64,000 bases of DNA from Streptococcus infantis ATCC 700779 (GCF_000187465.1 NZ_GL732439.1:897226-961225), one strand, 5' to 3'. Positions 29,801 through 41,061 are shown, counted from the stretch's first letter. Numbers and translations are program-made. The notes: a model not told the origin generated them from the sequence alone.

Positions 29801-32268
29801 TATTCTTCACTTTCTGTTTCGTTGTCTGCCCCAACTTCTTCTTTCTCAGCTGCCGCAACTGTTGTAAAGGTTACAATCTTAGCATTCTCATCTAAACGCA
29901 TAACCTTAACTCCCATGGTTGAACGTCCAGTTTGAGAAATATTGGCAACATTTGTACGAATCATGACACCGGTATCTGTGATAACCATCAAATCTTCGTC
30001 ACCTTTTACTGTTAGAAGACCAGCAAGATGACCATTCTTATCTGTAATATTGGCGGTCTTCATACCTTTACCAGCACGACCTTTAGTTGGATATTCAGTG
30101 GCAACTGTACGCTTACCGTATCCTTTTTCGGTGATAATGAGGACCTCATCTTGGTCAGTGATTACTCTAGCTCCAACTACAGCATCGCCTTCACGAAGGT
30201 TTACCCCTTTAACACCAGTAGCACTACGACTCATGCTACGAACGGATGACTGGTTGAAACGAACTGCATAGCCTAACTTAGTACCGATAATGATATCAGT
30301 ATCTTCTTGAGTAAGAAGAACATTAATCAATTCGTCCTCATCTTTCAAATTCAAGGCTTTTAGACCATTTTGGCGAATGTTGGCAAATTCTTTAACGCTA
30401 GTTCTCTTAACAATACCTGCTCGAGTCGTAAAGAAGATGTATGCATCATCACTACGTTCTGATTCGATATTAATGATAGTTTGGATGCTTTCTCCCTCAT
30501 CCAGTTTCAAGAGGTTAACTACAGGCAATCCCTTGGCTGTACGACCATACTCTGGGATTTCATAACCTTTCAAACGATAGACACGGCCTTTGTTGGTAAA
30601 GAAGAGCAAGTGATCATGGGTGCTGGTAGAAACCAACTCACGGACAAAGTCATCATCCTTGACTCCTGTTCCCTGTACGCCACGTCCACCACGTTTTTGG
30701 GCAGTAAACTCGTCTTGGTCCAAACGTTTAATATAACCTTTATTTGATAGAGTGATAAGAACATCAGACTCTTCAATCAAGTCTTCATCTTCAAGCGTCA
30801 AGACTTCACCAACCATTAACTCAGTACGGCGTTTATCTTCATACTTGCGTTTGACTTCATCCAATTCTTCCTTGATGATTTGAGCCACACGTTCTGGTTT
30901 TGCAAGAATATCTGCTAAGTCGGCAATCAAAGCAATCAACTCATCATATTCAGATTGAATCTTATCACGCTCCAAGCCAGTCAAACGACGGAGACGCATG
31001 TCTAGGATTGCTTGGCTTTGACGTTCAGATAGCTTGAACTTGCTCATCAATTCCGCTTGAGCTTCTTGGTCAGTTTCGCTGGCACGGATGATACGAATGA
31101 CTTCATCAATATGATCCAGAGCAATTAGCAAACCTTCCAAAATATGCGCGCGTGCCTCAGCTTTTTCTTTATCAAATTGAGTGCGACGAGTCACAACTTC
31201 TTTTTGGTGCTCAATGTATGCATCCAAGATTTGGCGAAGCGATAAAATCTTTGGAACACCATTTTGGATAGCAAGCATGTTAAAACCAAAGCTAGTCTGC
31301 ATCTGAGTCATCTTGAATAAGTTGTTCAAAATAACATTAGCTGATGCGTCGCGTCTAACTTCAATAACAAAGCGAACACCTTCACGGTTAGATTCATCAC
31401 GAACAGCTGTAATTCCATCGATACGTTTTTCCTGAACTAAGCGCACAATATGCTCATGAACTTTTGTCTTATTAACCATATACGGGAATTCAGTAACAAC
31501 GATACGTTCGCGACCTGTTTTAGTTTCTTCAATTTCCGTACGAGAACGAAGAACAATAGATCCCTTACCAGTCTCATACGCCTTGTGAATACCTGATTTA
31601 CCCATAACTAGGGCACCAGTTGGGAAGTCTGGACCAGGCAAAACTTCCATCAAATCTTTGGTTGTAACTTCAGGATTATCCATGACGAGTTTAACAGCAT
31701 CAATAGTTTCACCCAAATTATGAGGTGGAATATTGGTCGCCATACCAACGGCAATACCTGTGGCACCATTAACCAAAAGATTTGGGAAACGAGCTGGTAA
31801 AACAACCGGTTCTCGCTCGTTGGCATCATAGTTATCAACAAAATCAACAGTATTTTTATTGATATCGCGAAGCATTTCAAGAGCAATCTTGCTCATACGT
31901 GCTTCGGTATAACGTTGCGCGGCAGCACCATCACCGTCCATAGAACCAAAGTTACCGTGTCCATCTACAAGCATGTAACGGTAGCTCCACCACTGAGCCA
32001 TACGAACCATAGCTTCATAGATAGATGAGTCCCCGTGTGGGTGGTATTTACCCATTACGTCCCCTGTAATACGGGCAGATTTCTTATGAGGTTTATCAGG
32101 CGTAACTCCTAATTCGTTCATTCCGTACAAAATACGACGATGAACAGGTTTCAACCCATCACGAACATCAGGAAGAGCACGCGATACGATTACACTCATG
32201 GCGTAGTCGATAAAGCTAGTCTTCATCTCCTTGGTCAGATTGACATTCACTAAATTTTTATCTTGCAT
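29800..32268 (-). CDS. gyrA: DNA gyrase subunit A
   Basis: GyrA is the DNA-cutting subunit of gyrase and a fluoroquinolone target. The start was set at ATG 32268 (822 residues, beginning [10 protein letters not shown]) because GAGG lies 9 nt before it; an ATG five codons upstream has no ribosome site. The catalytic tyrosine is Tyr120 (AAAQRYTEA). In the quinolone region [10 protein letters not shown], Ser81 and Glu85 are the susceptible-type residues. The C-terminal half holds the six beta-pinwheel repeats (about 495-800), including the GyrA box at QKRGGRG, followed by an acidic tail. Confidence 0.97.
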   Translation of the reverse strand: MQDKNLVNVNLTKEMKTSFIDYAMSVIVSRALPDVRDGLKPVHRRILYGMNELGVTPDKPHKKSARITGDVMGKYHPHGDSSIYEAMVRMAQWWSYRYMLVDGHGNFGSMDGDGAAAQRYTEARMSKIALEMLRDINKNTVDFVDNYDANEREPVVLPARFPNLLVNGATGIAVGMATNIPPHNLGETIDAVKLVMDNPEVTTKDLMEVLPGPDFPTGALVMGKSGIHKAYETGKGSIVLRSRTEIEETKTGRERIVVTEFPYMVNKTKVHEHIVRLVQEKRIDGITAVRDESNREGVRFVIEVRRDASANVILNNLFKMTQMQTSFGFNMLAIQNGVPKILSLRQILDAYIEHQKEVVTRRTQFDKEKAEARAHILEGLLIALDHIDEVIRIIRASETDQEAQAELMSKFKLSERQSQAILDMRLRRLTGLERDKIQSEYDELIALIADLADILAKPERVAQIIKEELDEVKRKYEDKRRTELMVGEVLTLEDEDLIEESDVLITLSNKGYIKRLDQDEFTAQKRGGRGVQGTGVKDDDFVRELVSTSTHDHLLFFTNKGRVYRLKGYEIPEYGRTAKGLPVVNLLKLDEGESIQTIINIESERSDDAYIFFTTRAGIVKRTSVKEFANIRQNGLKALNLKDEDELINVLLTQEDTDIIIGTKLGYAVRFNQSSVRSMSRSATGVKGVNLREGDAVVGARVITDQDEVLIITEKGYGKRTVATEYPTKGRAGKGMKTANITDKNGHLAGLLTVKGDEDLMVITDTGVMIRTNVANISQTGRSTMGVKVMRLDENAKIVTFTTVAAAEKEEVGADNETESEE

Positions 32269-32305
32269 TAACAAATGCCTCATTTCACTATTAGTAACTA
32301 GATAT

Positions 32306-32314
32306 ATTATACCA
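32306..32314 (-). promoter_or_regulatory. gyrA extended -10 promoter
   Basis: TGGTATAAT on the minus strand is an extended -10 element. No good -35 box is seen at 17 bp. It is divergent from the ldh promoter. Confidence 0.65.
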
Positions 32315-32346
32315 TAGTTTGGACTATTTTACAGTTTAACAACACG

Positions 32347-32361
32347 TGTAAAACGTTTACA
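32347..32361. promoter_or_regulatory. cre-like palindrome upstream of ldh
   Basis: TGTAAAACGTTTACA is nearly palindromic and fits the CcpA cre pattern except for one extra base. It lies 22 bp upstream of the ldh -35 box, a position from which CcpA activates the Lactococcus las operon. Confidence 0.5.
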
Positions 32362-32383
32362 TATTTATCCCGAAGGTATATCC

Positions 32384-32412
32384 GTGACAAAGCTTAGCAA
32401 AAGTGATAGAAT
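32384..32412 (+). promoter_or_regulatory. ldh promoter
   Basis: GTGACA (32384-32389), 17-bp spacer, TAGAAT (32407-32412). Confidence 0.75.
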
Positions 32413-32414
32413 GA

Positions 32415-33449
<1,035 letters not shown>

Positions 33450-33472
33450 TTCAATTAAATTTTTAAAAAAAG

Positions 33473-33507
33473 AAATGTCTAGACAAAACAGTCTAGACAT
33501 TTTTTTA
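33473..33507 (+). terminator. Bidirectional terminator between ldh and the thioredoxin-like gene
   Basis: A perfect 10-bp stem ATGTCTAGAC/GTCTAGACAT with A tracts on one side and T7 on the other. It serves convergent ldh and the minus-strand lipoprotein gene. Confidence 0.9.
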
Positions 33508-33512
33508 TAACG

Positions 33513-34076
33513 TTAATCCATTTGTGCAAACGCCGCTTCTGCATCTGCATTACTAATTGCACCTATTTGGATTTTGGCAATTTTACCATTTGAATCAATT
33601 AGAAATTCTGTTGGAATGCTTCGAATCTGATAGGCTTGGAAGGTTGTCGCCTTGGTGTCATATAGGACAGGTATATCCTTATAGCCCTGCTCCTCAAACC
33701 ATTTTGGAAATTGGTCTATGGTTTTTTCACCTTGAAGGCCTGGTGCAATAACAGATAATATTTCAAAATCACGATCTTCTTTTGCAGCAAGTTCCATTAG
33801 TTCTGGCATGCTTTTTTTACATGGTCCGCACCAAGAAGCCCAGAATTTTAGATAAACTTTTTTACCTTTAAAATCAGATAGTTTGACTTCTTTTCCATCC
33901 ATCGATTGGAGCGTAAAATCAGGTGCTTCTGCTCCTACAGCTATTTGCTTAACCGTTGCTTGTTGCTGTGCTTGAGTCGTTTGATTTTCTTGACTTGATT
34001 TTCCCTCTTCTTTGCCACAAGCAATCAGAAGAAATAGGGATAAAATACTAAGTCCGAAATAGATAAATTTTTTCAT
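33513..34076 (-). CDS. Thioredoxin-like (TlpA/Etrx-type) surface lipoprotein
   Basis: The 187-residue lipoprotein has a signal peptide with lipobox LLIAC (Cys20), a short Gln/Thr linker and a TlpA-like thioredoxin domain with WCGPCK (Cys83, Cys86) and a cis-proline loop RSIPTEF. It should reduce disulfides on extracellular partners, drawing electrons from the CcdA protein encoded just upstream. Pneumococcus has two such lipoproteins, Etrx1 (CSIC) and Etrx2 (CGPC). The CGPC motif and the absence of msrAB next door favour the Etrx2 type. That assignment is from memory, not a search. Confidence 0.88.
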   Translation of the reverse strand: MKKFIYFGLSILSLFLLIACGKEEGKSSQENQTTQAQQQATVKQIAVGAEAPDFTLQSMDGKEVKLSDFKGKKVYLKFWASWCGPCKKSMPELMELAAKEDRDFEILSVIAPGLQGEKTIDQFPKWFEEQGYKDIPVLYDTKATTFQAYQIRSIPTEFLIDSNGKIAKIQIGAISNADAEAAFAQMD

Positions 34077-34088
34077 ATGTAACTCCTT

Positions 34089-34796
34089 TTATCCTAATAA
34101 TCCAGATAAGACATTTAACTGTCCCAACATTAATAAAATTCCCATGAGAATAATTAGCAAACCACCAATTCTTTTCAGTAAGAGTAGATGAGATTTAATT
34201 CTACTAAAATAAGGCATAATCAGACCTGATGCCAAAGCCAACACTAAAAATGGAAGCGCCATTCCAAGTGTATAAATTAGGGTTAATAAGGCCCCTTGAA
34301 GAGCTCCATTTCCTCCTGAGGCAGCTAATGCTAAAACTGAACTTAAAACTGGACCAATACATGGAGTCCAACCAAAGCTAAAGCTGATACCTAATAGAAA
34401 GGCTGATAGATATTTACTAGACTGTTTTTGATCAAATCTTACTGTTTTTTGGAACTCTAATTTTCGTAAATGAAGGATTTCCATCTGATGTAAGCCTAGT
34501 ATGATAATAATGCCTCCCATAACATAACGAAACCAATCAGCATAGAGTAAATTGCCGAGAAATCCTGCTCCAAACCCTAGAATAAAGAAAATCAGAGAGA
34601 TACCTGCGATAAAACAGAATGTCCGAATTAATCCTGACCAGGCAACATCCTTACCTAAAAACCGAAATGTCTTTGACTGCTCTTGATCATCTAACAAAAC
34701 ACCTGCATAAACTGGTAACAAGGGAAATATGCAGGGTGAGAAAAACGATAAAACCCCAGCTAAAAATACAGAGATAAAAAATATAATACTTTCCAA
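34089..34796 (-). CDS. ccdA: CcdA-type thiol electron transporter
   Basis: The 235-residue protein has six membrane helices and the paired cysteines of the DsbD/CcdA family in FFSPCIFPLLPVYAGV and WTPCIGPVLSSVLALA. It carries reducing power from cytoplasmic thioredoxin across the membrane. The thioredoxin-like lipoprotein starts 12 bp downstream in the same operon and is the likely recipient. No cytochrome c genes are near, as expected for Streptococcus, so surface disulfide reduction is the likely job. Confidence 0.92.
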   Translation of the reverse strand: MESIIFFISVFLAGVLSFFSPCIFPLLPVYAGVLLDDQEQSKTFRFLGKDVAWSGLIRTFCFIAGISLIFFILGFGAGFLGNLLYADWFRYVMGGIIIILGLHQMEILHLRKLEFQKTVRFDQKQSSKYLSAFLLGISFSFGWTPCIGPVLSSVLALAASGGNGALQGALLTLIYTLGMALPFLVLALASGLIMPYFSRIKSHLLLLKRIGGLLIILMGILLMLGQLNVLSGLLG

Positions 34797-34893
34797 TTAA
34801 GAACCTTCTTTCATATAGTCATCTTTTATTTTACTATAAAAGAAAACGTTTGTAAGATATCTGCTACGCAAATTTGATTTCAACTTTAACGAA

Positions 34894-34921
34894 TAAAAAA
34901 AGGAGCTCAGCTCCCTTTTTT
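34894..34921 (-). terminator. Terminator after map
   Basis: GGGAGC/GCTCC hairpin between A7 and T8 tracts, able to work on both strands, 3 nt after the map stop codon. Confidence 0.8.
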
Positions 34922-34923
34922 TA

Positions 34924-35784
34924 TTAATAAGTTCCCTCTTCACCTTGACTTGTCAAGATTACAGGTCCATCCTTGGTGATAACAAACTGGTGTTCATACT
35001 GACATGATAGACCACCGTCGATAGTTTTGTGCGCCCAACCTGTCTTCATGTCTGTATCGATTTCCCAATCACCTGTATTAATCATAGGTTCGATTGTCAA
35101 AACCATACCTTCACGAAGACGAAGACCACGACCAGCTACACCATAGTTGGGAACCATTGGTTCTTCATGCATAGTTGGGCCAACACCGTGTCCTACAAGA
35201 TCACGAACAACGCCGTATCCACGACTTTCAGCATATTCTTGAATCGCTGCCCCAATATCGCCAATTCGGTTACCAACAACAGCTTGCTCGATACCCTTAT
35301 ACATAGCTTCCTTGGTCACGTCCATCAAGTTTTTAACTTCTTCTGATGGTTTACCAACTGCGTATGCCCAACAAGAATCAGCCAAGCCACCCGTAAAGTT
35401 TTGAGTATATTTTTTCATCTGCTCAACGTTGTTAAAATTAAGTTTAGAAACATTGAGGTCAGACTTCGCGATTGGCCCACCAAGAACCATGTCAACCTTG
35501 AGAAGGTCACCCTCTTTGAGGATATAATGACGAGGGAAGGCGTGTGCTACTTCGTCATTGAGCGAACAGCAGGTTGCATATGGATAGTCCATCATTGCTC
35601 CATCAACACCAATCTGTAGTGGAAGGAAATTTTCTTCTTTACAACGACGGCGAACATACTCTTCTACTTCCCACATATCAACACCTGGCTTGATGATATC
35701 ACGCAAGCCAATGTGAATGCTTGCAAGAAAATCGCCAGCCTTATCCATAGCTTCGATTTCTCTAGCTGATTTCAATGTAATCAT
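34924..35784 (-). CDS. map: Methionine aminopeptidase type I
   Basis: MetAP removes the N-terminal methionine from new proteins. The 286-residue protein has the type I core with conserved LKVDMVLG, DLVGHGVGPTMHEEP and LTIEPMIN metal-ligand regions. Compared with the usual ~250 residues it has an insert of roughly 27 residues after LGGPIAKSD, the feature of streptococcal MetAPs. AGGAGT precedes the ATG. It lies 15 bp after spxR on the same strand. Confidence 0.95.
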   Translation of the reverse strand: MITLKSAREIEAMDKAGDFLASIHIGLRDIIKPGVDMWEVEEYVRRRCKEENFLPLQIGVDGAMMDYPYATCCSLNDEVAHAFPRHYILKEGDLLKVDMVLGGPIAKSDLNVSKLNFNNVEQMKKYTQNFTGGLADSCWAYAVGKPSEEVKNLMDVTKEAMYKGIEQAVVGNRIGDIGAAIQEYAESRGYGVVRDLVGHGVGPTMHEEPMVPNYGVAGRGLRLREGMVLTIEPMINTGDWEIDTDMKTGWAHKTIDGGLSCQYEHQFVITKDGPVILTSQGEEGTY

Positions 35785-35799
35785 GTTTACTCCTAGATT

Positions 35800-37077
35800 C
35801 TAATTAATTTTTACAGTAACATTTGCTTTTGATACAATTTGATGATTGAGATAAATATCATAATCAATAATAGCCGATCGTCTCGTATGATGAATAATTC
35901 TAGCTTGAATCCGTAGAACATCATCAATCTGAACAGCCTGTAAGAAGTAAATCAACATTTGTTCAATGATGAGGTTACGCCCGCTATTAACAACCAAGTC
36001 TTGCGTCATATGAGTCAAGATTTCCGAAAGAACACCATTAGCCAGAACACCATTTTTTTCTAACATAAAGGGTTCGACTGTAATAACAACTTCATCATGA
36101 TGATAAGATAGCTTCTGTCCAATCTGTTCTGAAAAGGTTGGTAAAGTTGAGACCTGAGAACGACTCATTTTTTCCATAACATCACGTCTAGTAATGACAC
36201 CAAGCAAGGTTTGATTGCTCCGTACAACAGGTACCATTTCAAAATCCTCAGCAATCATTCTCTGGCTCACGTTAGCAATATTTGTGGCTAAACCGGTCAT
36301 GTAGACAGTTCTTGTCATGACCTTATCAATGGTAGTCCCTGGTGATTTATCTCCAGCATCACGCATGGTCACGACACCCACAACAACCTTATGCTGATTG
36401 ATAACAGGGAAGCGACTACTTCTATTCTTACGAACTAAATCTAAATAATCTTTTACAGTATCCGTTTCTTGTAAAAAACCATATTCATGACAAGTGCGAT
36501 AGATTTTTTCCACTGTTAGAATATCTGTCTTTATTTGTACATTTGACAAAGCTCGGTTAATCATGGTCGCAACGGTAAATGTGTCATGTTTACTGCGTAA
36601 CACTGGGATATTTTTCTTATTAGCAGCATCCAAAACATCTTTATGAACTTCAAATCCACCTGTTACCAAGACAGCATTTTCATTTTCAAGCGCCAATAAT
36701 TGGATTCGTGTTCTGTCACCGACAATAAGTAGACCGCCATCATGAAGATAAGAAAGAATATTCTTTTCTGTCATGGCTCCAATGGAGAATTTACTGAATT
36801 CTCTCTCCAAACCAGCTTGGCCAGCTAAAACTTCCGAACCAGTGACTTCTGCAATTTCTGCAAAGGTTAATCTCTCAATGGCAACTTTTTTTGACTTGAC
36901 ACGGACAGTTCCACTTCGAGGACGTGTTTCAACCAATCCTCTATTTTCAGCTTCTTTGATAGCACGATAAGCTGTACCATCACTCACTCCCAGCCTATTT
37001 GAGATACTTCGAACACTGACCCGTTTTCCGACTGGTAATTCTTCTAAATAAGCTAAAATTTCTTGGTGTTTACTCAT
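35800..37077 (-). CDS. spxR: CBS-HotDog transcriptional regulator (SpxR type)
   Basis: The 425-residue protein has four parts in order: a winged helix-turn-helix (1-60, LPVGKRVSVRSISNRLGVSDGTAYRAIKEAE), a DRTGG domain (about 70-180), two CBS motifs (about 195-310, MTRTVYMTG and VITRRDVMEK) and a HotDog/MaoC-like fold (320-425). That architecture matches Bacillus YtoI and pneumococcal SpxR, which raises expression of spxB (pyruvate oxidase, H2O2 production) and virulence genes. CBS and HotDog parts suggest sensing of adenine nucleotides and acyl-CoA. It overlaps the upstream acetyltransferase gene by 8 bp. Confidence 0.88.
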   Translation of the reverse strand: MSKHQEILAYLEELPVGKRVSVRSISNRLGVSDGTAYRAIKEAENRGLVETRPRSGTVRVKSKKVAIERLTFAEIAEVTGSEVLAGQAGLEREFSKFSIGAMTEKNILSYLHDGGLLIVGDRTRIQLLALENENAVLVTGGFEVHKDVLDAANKKNIPVLRSKHDTFTVATMINRALSNVQIKTDILTVEKIYRTCHEYGFLQETDTVKDYLDLVRKNRSSRFPVINQHKVVVGVVTMRDAGDKSPGTTIDKVMTRTVYMTGLATNIANVSQRMIAEDFEMVPVVRSNQTLLGVITRRDVMEKMSRSQVSTLPTFSEQIGQKLSYHHDEVVITVEPFMLEKNGVLANGVLSEILTHMTQDLVVNSGRNLIIEQMLIYFLQAVQIDDVLRIQARIIHHTRRSAIIDYDIYLNHQIVSKANVTVKIN

Positions 37078-37621
37078 TTAGCTCTCCTTTTGTATAGCGA
37101 AATTCTAGATAATCCCGCATCTTACGAGTATATCGATCACTACCCTTAAAACGACGATATAGAACGAAGCCTGATTTTTGTGCAACCTTTTGACTAGCAC
37201 TATTTTCTAAATGTGTCACAATAGAAAGTTGCTTTAATTCAAACTGACCCATAGACAAATCGCGTAATTTGGTAACTGCTTCCGTCATATATCCCTGAGA
37301 CCAATAGTCTTTCCTTAAAAAATAGCCAATTTCTGCTTCTTTACGGATTTCATCTAGCTTTTCAAACTTGATGGCTCCAATCATCTTCTGTGCTTTCTTA
37401 TCACAAATCGCCCAAATTCCCAAGGGTGATTTCATAAAGTAGTTAGCAAGAGCATATTGACTTTCCTCAATGCTGGCTTGCGTAGGAAAAATAAATTGGA
37501 GATTTTCAGGGTCTGATGCTAGAGCATGAAAGTCATCTACATCCGTAAAAAAGAATGGACGGAAAAACAAACGTTCCGTCTCATAGAAAGAATACATTGC
37601 TAATTTTGTCCAGATATTCAT
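37070..37621 (-). CDS. GNAT family N-acetyltransferase
   Basis: A RimJ/RimL-like GNAT domain fills this 183-residue protein: ETERLFFRPFFFTDVDDFHALASDP at the start, IGYFLRKDYWSQGYMTEAV as the acetyl-CoA loop, and THLENSASQKVAQKSGF near the end. Its substrate cannot be told. The start was set at ATG 37621 with GAGG 6 nt upstream; the four preceding codons begin with TTG and overlap that site. It lies between murA and spxR with an 8-bp overlap into spxR. Confidence 0.85.
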   Translation of the reverse strand: MNIWTKLAMYSFYETERLFFRPFFFTDVDDFHALASDPENLQFIFPTQASIEESQYALANYFMKSPLGIWAICDKKAQKMIGAIKFEKLDEIRKEAEIGYFLRKDYWSQGYMTEAVTKLRDLSMGQFELKQLSIVTHLENSASQKVAQKSGFVLYRRFKGSDRYTRKMRDYLEFRYTKGELNE

Positions 37622-37638
37622 TGTGTTCCTCAAAATGG

Positions 37639-38898
37639 CTAATCTTCGATTAGCTCAATATCTGCTCCAAGGTTACGTAATTTTTCAATAATATTTGAGT
37701 AGCCTCTTAAAATGAACTCTACACTAGTAATTTCTGTTCTACCTTCAGCCATTAATCCAGCAATAACCAAGGCAGCTCCTGCACGTAAGTCAGTGGCTCT
37801 TACACTTGCACCGTGTAAAGGATTGCCACCCTTGTAGAAAATATGGTCATTCGTTGTAGAAATATCTGCATTCATTTTGGCTAATTCGAAGACATGATTG
37901 ACACGTTTTTCATAAATAGTATCGATTAATGTTCCTCGTCCTTCAGCTTTCAACAAAAGAGGAGTAATCGGTTGTTGAAGGTCTGTAGCAAATCCTGGAT
38001 ATGGAGCTGTTTTGATATTTACAGCCTTAAGATTTGTTTGTTCTTCAACATAGATACTGTCTTCAGAAACCGTCATATGAACACCCATTTCTTCAAGTTT
38101 TGCAATAAAACCTTCTAAGTGTTCATAAAGTACATTGTTAATACGAATTCCTTGTCCCACAGCAGCAGCCATTGCAATATAAGTCCCTGCTTCAATACGG
38201 TCAGGAATTACCTGATGGCGAGTTCCATGAAGGGATTCAACACCATCGATAGTAATCATATCTGTACCTGCACCACGAATATGAGCTCCCATATTATTTA
38301 ACAAAGTAGCTACATCAATGATTTCAGGCTCTCTAGCCGCGTTTTCAATGACTGTACGTCCTTGAGCTTTAACCGCTGCAAGCATTGTGTTAATAGTTGC
38401 TCCAACACTAACAGTATCCATATAAATATGTGCACCTTGTAATCTAGAGCCGTTTGTTGAGAGATTCATATTGTCTCCCTCATAGGTTGTCTTAGCACCC
38501 ATAGCTTCGAAGGCTTTTAAATGCAAGTCAATCGGACGAGGTCCTAAGTCACATCCACCAGGTAAACCTACTGTTGCTTCACCGAAACGTCCAAGAAGAC
38601 TACCGTAGAAATAATAGGATGCGCGAAGACTGTTGATTTTACCATATGGCATTGGTTTGTTTTGAACACCACGAGGATCAATCTCTAAAACATCATCATA
38701 GCGCTTTACACTAGCACCCATAATTTCCATGATATCAACCAAACTAGCAACGTCAGAGATGTCTGGAACACAGTCCAAAATAACTACATCATCTGACAAA
38801 ATAATAGCTGGAATCAGAGCTACCACACTATTTTTCGCTCCGCTAATGGTTATCTCACCCTTTAATGGGCGTCCGCCGTTAATGACAATTTTTTTCAT
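37639..38898 (-). CDS. murA: UDP-N-acetylglucosamine 1-carboxyvinyltransferase
   Basis: MurA transfers enolpyruvate to UDP-GlcNAc, the first committed step of peptidoglycan synthesis. The 419-residue inverse-barrel protein has the start [19 protein letters not shown], the fosfomycin-target cysteine Cys116 in [15 protein letters not shown], and Arg/Asp residues in [13 protein letters not shown]. Low-GC Gram-positives carry two MurA paralogues. Which one this is cannot be settled here, though its place beside spxR is shared with pneumococcal murA1 as I recall. Confidence 0.94.
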   Translation of the reverse strand: MKKIVINGGRPLKGEITISGAKNSVVALIPAIILSDDVVILDCVPDISDVASLVDIMEIMGASVKRYDDVLEIDPRGVQNKPMPYGKINSLRASYYFYGSLLGRFGEATVGLPGGCDLGPRPIDLHLKAFEAMGAKTTYEGDNMNLSTNGSRLQGAHIYMDTVSVGATINTMLAAVKAQGRTVIENAAREPEIIDVATLLNNMGAHIRGAGTDMITIDGVESLHGTRHQVIPDRIEAGTYIAMAAAVGQGIRINNVLYEHLEGFIAKLEEMGVHMTVSEDSIYVEEQTNLKAVNIKTAPYPGFATDLQQPITPLLLKAEGRGTLIDTIYEKRVNHVFELAKMNADISTTNDHIFYKGGNPLHGASVRATDLRAGAALVIAGLMAEGRTEITSVEFILRGYSNIIEKLRNLGADIELIED

Positions 38899-38946
38899 TA
38901 TTTTTTATATACTCTTTCACTATTTATTCATAAGGTCTCACCCTAT

Positions 38947-38955
38947 ATTATACCA
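38947..38955 (-). promoter_or_regulatory. murA extended -10 promoter
   Basis: TGGTATAAT on the minus strand, about 50 bp before the murA ATG, with no clear -35 box. Confidence 0.55.
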
Positions 38956-39069
38956 TATTTCTTTCTTATTATCTATTATAATAAATCAAATAAGTTCCTT
39001 GAGATTTTATTGAGTGAGAATAGTTTCTGAAGTAAACTTAAAAAATAACTGATACTAATATTGTTCAAG

Positions 39070-39101
39070 AAAAAAAGCTTTCCAAAAATATTGGAAAGCC
39101 T
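39070..39101 (-). terminator. Terminator after rpmA
   Basis: GGCTTTCCAA/TTGGAAAGCT stem with a T7 tail on the minus strand. Confidence 0.85.
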
Positions 39102-39111
39102 TATTTAATGT

Positions 39112-39405
39112 TTATTTTGCGATTGGGTAAACAGAAACTTGTTTCTTATCGCGACCTTTACGTTCGAAACGTACTACGCCTTCAACTTTAGCGAACAAAG
39201 TATCGTCTCCACCACGTCCAACGTTTACACCTGGATAGATGTGTGTACCACGTTGACGGTAAAGGATTGATCCACCAGTTACAGTTTGTCCGTCAGCTGC
39301 TTTAGCTCCAAGACGTTTAGCTTGTGAATCGCGTCCGTTTGATGTAGAACCTCCACCTTTTTTGTGGGCGAAAAGTTGCAAGTTGATAAGAGTCATTTTT
39401 AACAT
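39112..39405 (-). CDS. rpmA: 50S ribosomal protein L27 (with cleaved N-terminus)
   Basis: L27 reaches toward the peptidyl transferase centre. The 97-residue precursor has the Firmicute extension [19 protein letters not shown]; Prp protease is known in Staphylococcus to cut this extension, which here predicts a cut between Phe12 and Ala13. The body ([39 protein letters not shown]) is standard. GGAGG precedes the ATG. The protease gene lies 16 bp upstream in the rplU-prp-rpmA operon, directly supporting processing. Confidence 0.97.
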   Translation of the reverse strand: MLKMTLINLQLFAHKKGGGSTSNGRDSQAKRLGAKAADGQTVTGGSILYRQRGTHIYPGVNVGRGGDDTLFAKVEGVVRFERKGRDKKQVSVYPIAK

Positions 39406-39421
39406 AATGTTTTCCTCCGTG

Positions 39422-39775
<354 letters not shown>

Positions 39776-39781
39776 TTAAAA

Positions 39782-40096
39782 TTAAGCGTTGATTGCGTTG
39801 ATGACAACTTTAGTGTATGGTTGACGGTGACCTTGTTTACGATGGCTACCTTTTTTAGGTTTGTACTTGTAAGTAACAACTTTCTTTTGTTTTCCTTGTT
39901 TTTCAACAGTTCCAACTACAGTAGCTCCAGCAACAAGTGGAGTTCCGACAACAGTGTTTTCACCACCAACAAGAACAACTTCGTTAAAAGTAACTTCTTG
40001 ACCAGCTTCAACGTTCAATTTTTCAACGTAAACTGCTTGACCAACTTCAACTTTAACTTGTTTTCCGCCAGTTTTGATAATTGCGTATGTGCTCAT
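39782..40096 (-). CDS. rplU: 50S ribosomal protein L21
   Basis: The 104-residue product is a standard L21, starting [19 protein letters not shown] and ending with [19 protein letters not shown], which binds 23S rRNA. The start at ATG 40096 has AGGAGG 6 nt upstream. An open stretch of 25 codons further upstream lies in the structured leader and lacks a ribosome site. It is the first gene of rplU-prp-rpmA. The long untranslated leader suggests autogenous control. Confidence 0.97.
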
Positions 40097-40324
40097 TATG
40101 CACCTCCTATGATTTTTTGGGGTTACCCCGAATTTTTGTGAAGACTCGCCTAGCATCGTGGGACGAACCACTTAAAAGAAGAGCTCTTAGTATAACAAAG
40201 AATAAACTAGGAATTAAGCCGAAGACATAACTTATGTTAGGCAAGGCGATAATGACGAAGTTTAAATTTGTTATATGACGAGCAACGATGTTCGTGCGGT
40301 TGCACAGGACTGTGCATAGTCAAC
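40097..40324 (-). promoter_or_regulatory. Long structured 5' leader of rplU (L21-leader type)
   Basis: About 228 nt lie between the predicted start and the L21 ATG with no supported ORF. Visible structures include a GGGG/CCCC hairpin close to the ribosome site, the pair ATAACAAA/TTTGTTAT separated by about 70 nt, and a palindromic AAGAGCTCTT. Firmicute L21 leaders are a known RNA family. I infer membership from position and structure, not from a covariance match. Confidence 0.55.
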
Positions 40325-40330
40325 TCTACA

Positions 40331-40359
40331 AGTATAGCATGATTCCAAATTTTTGACAA
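40331..40359 (-). promoter_or_regulatory. rplU promoter
   Basis: TTGTCA (40354-40359), 17-bp spacer, TATACT (40331-40336), minus strand. Confidence 0.75.
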
Positions 40360-40365
40360 GTATTT

Positions 40366-41061
40366 TCACTCAAAATTCAGCCTTTTATCAGACTTTTTTC
40401 GCAAAGAAGATAAAAGCATACTTAGATAAAAAATACTCATCATGATAGGGACACCTAAAATCGTTTTTTCGTTGAAGATAATCGTTAAGTAAGCTGAAAA
40501 TACTACTCCTAGAATGAAACTAACAAGAAGGCTTACAAAAATCAATCCTTCCATCAAAAAGGCTGTATGCTTGGTCCGGACGTATTCGCCAAAAGCCAAC
40601 ATGGTGCGTTTGATATTTCCCGTCATAAAGGCATTATTATAGGCAATTCCAGAAACCTCTCCAAAAGCTGTTGTAACGAGACCCATACAAAAAGCCAGAG
40701 GAGGAATAATAAACATGTTATCAACACTTAATGGAACAAAGCCGATTATCAATGATAAAATAGCTAATGGAACAAGTGATAGAATGGGTTTTTTAACAAT
40801 GCGAAGTTTTTCCTTGTAAATCGTAAGCAAAAAAACGCCTAACATGAAAGATAAAAGTGTCAATATCTTTATTTCAGCATCAACCAAATTTTTCTGAACG
40901 ATTCCGACTGATAGAAATACCACATTCCCCGTTTGCCCAGCGACTAAGGTATTCCCTCTTACAATAAACGTATAGGCATCGACATAGCCTGCACAAAAAG
41001 TCAAAAAAAGCGCCAATCTTTTTGAATGACGAGAAATTTTTCTCATAGGTAATAATCTCAT
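40366..41061 (-). CDS. YoaK family (DUF1275) membrane protein
   Basis: The 231-residue protein has about six membrane segments and the DUF1275 markers FCAGYVDAYTFIVRGNTLVAGQTGNVVFLSVG and EVSGIAYNNAFMTGNIKRTM. Function is unknown; transport has been suggested for the family. AGGAG lies 6 nt before this ATG, although a second ATG five codons in is possible. It is a single-gene unit whose 3' end overlaps the rplU promoter region. Confidence 0.85.
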   Translation of the reverse strand: MRLLPMRKISRHSKRLALFLTFCAGYVDAYTFIVRGNTLVAGQTGNVVFLSVGIVQKNLVDAEIKILTLLSFMLGVFLLTIYKEKLRIVKKPILSLVPLAILSLIIGFVPLSVDNMFIIPPLAFCMGLVTTAFGEVSGIAYNNAFMTGNIKRTMLAFGEYVRTKHTAFLMEGLIFVSLLVSFILGVVFSAYLTIIFNEKTILGVPIMMSIFYLSMLLSSLRKKSDKRLNFE

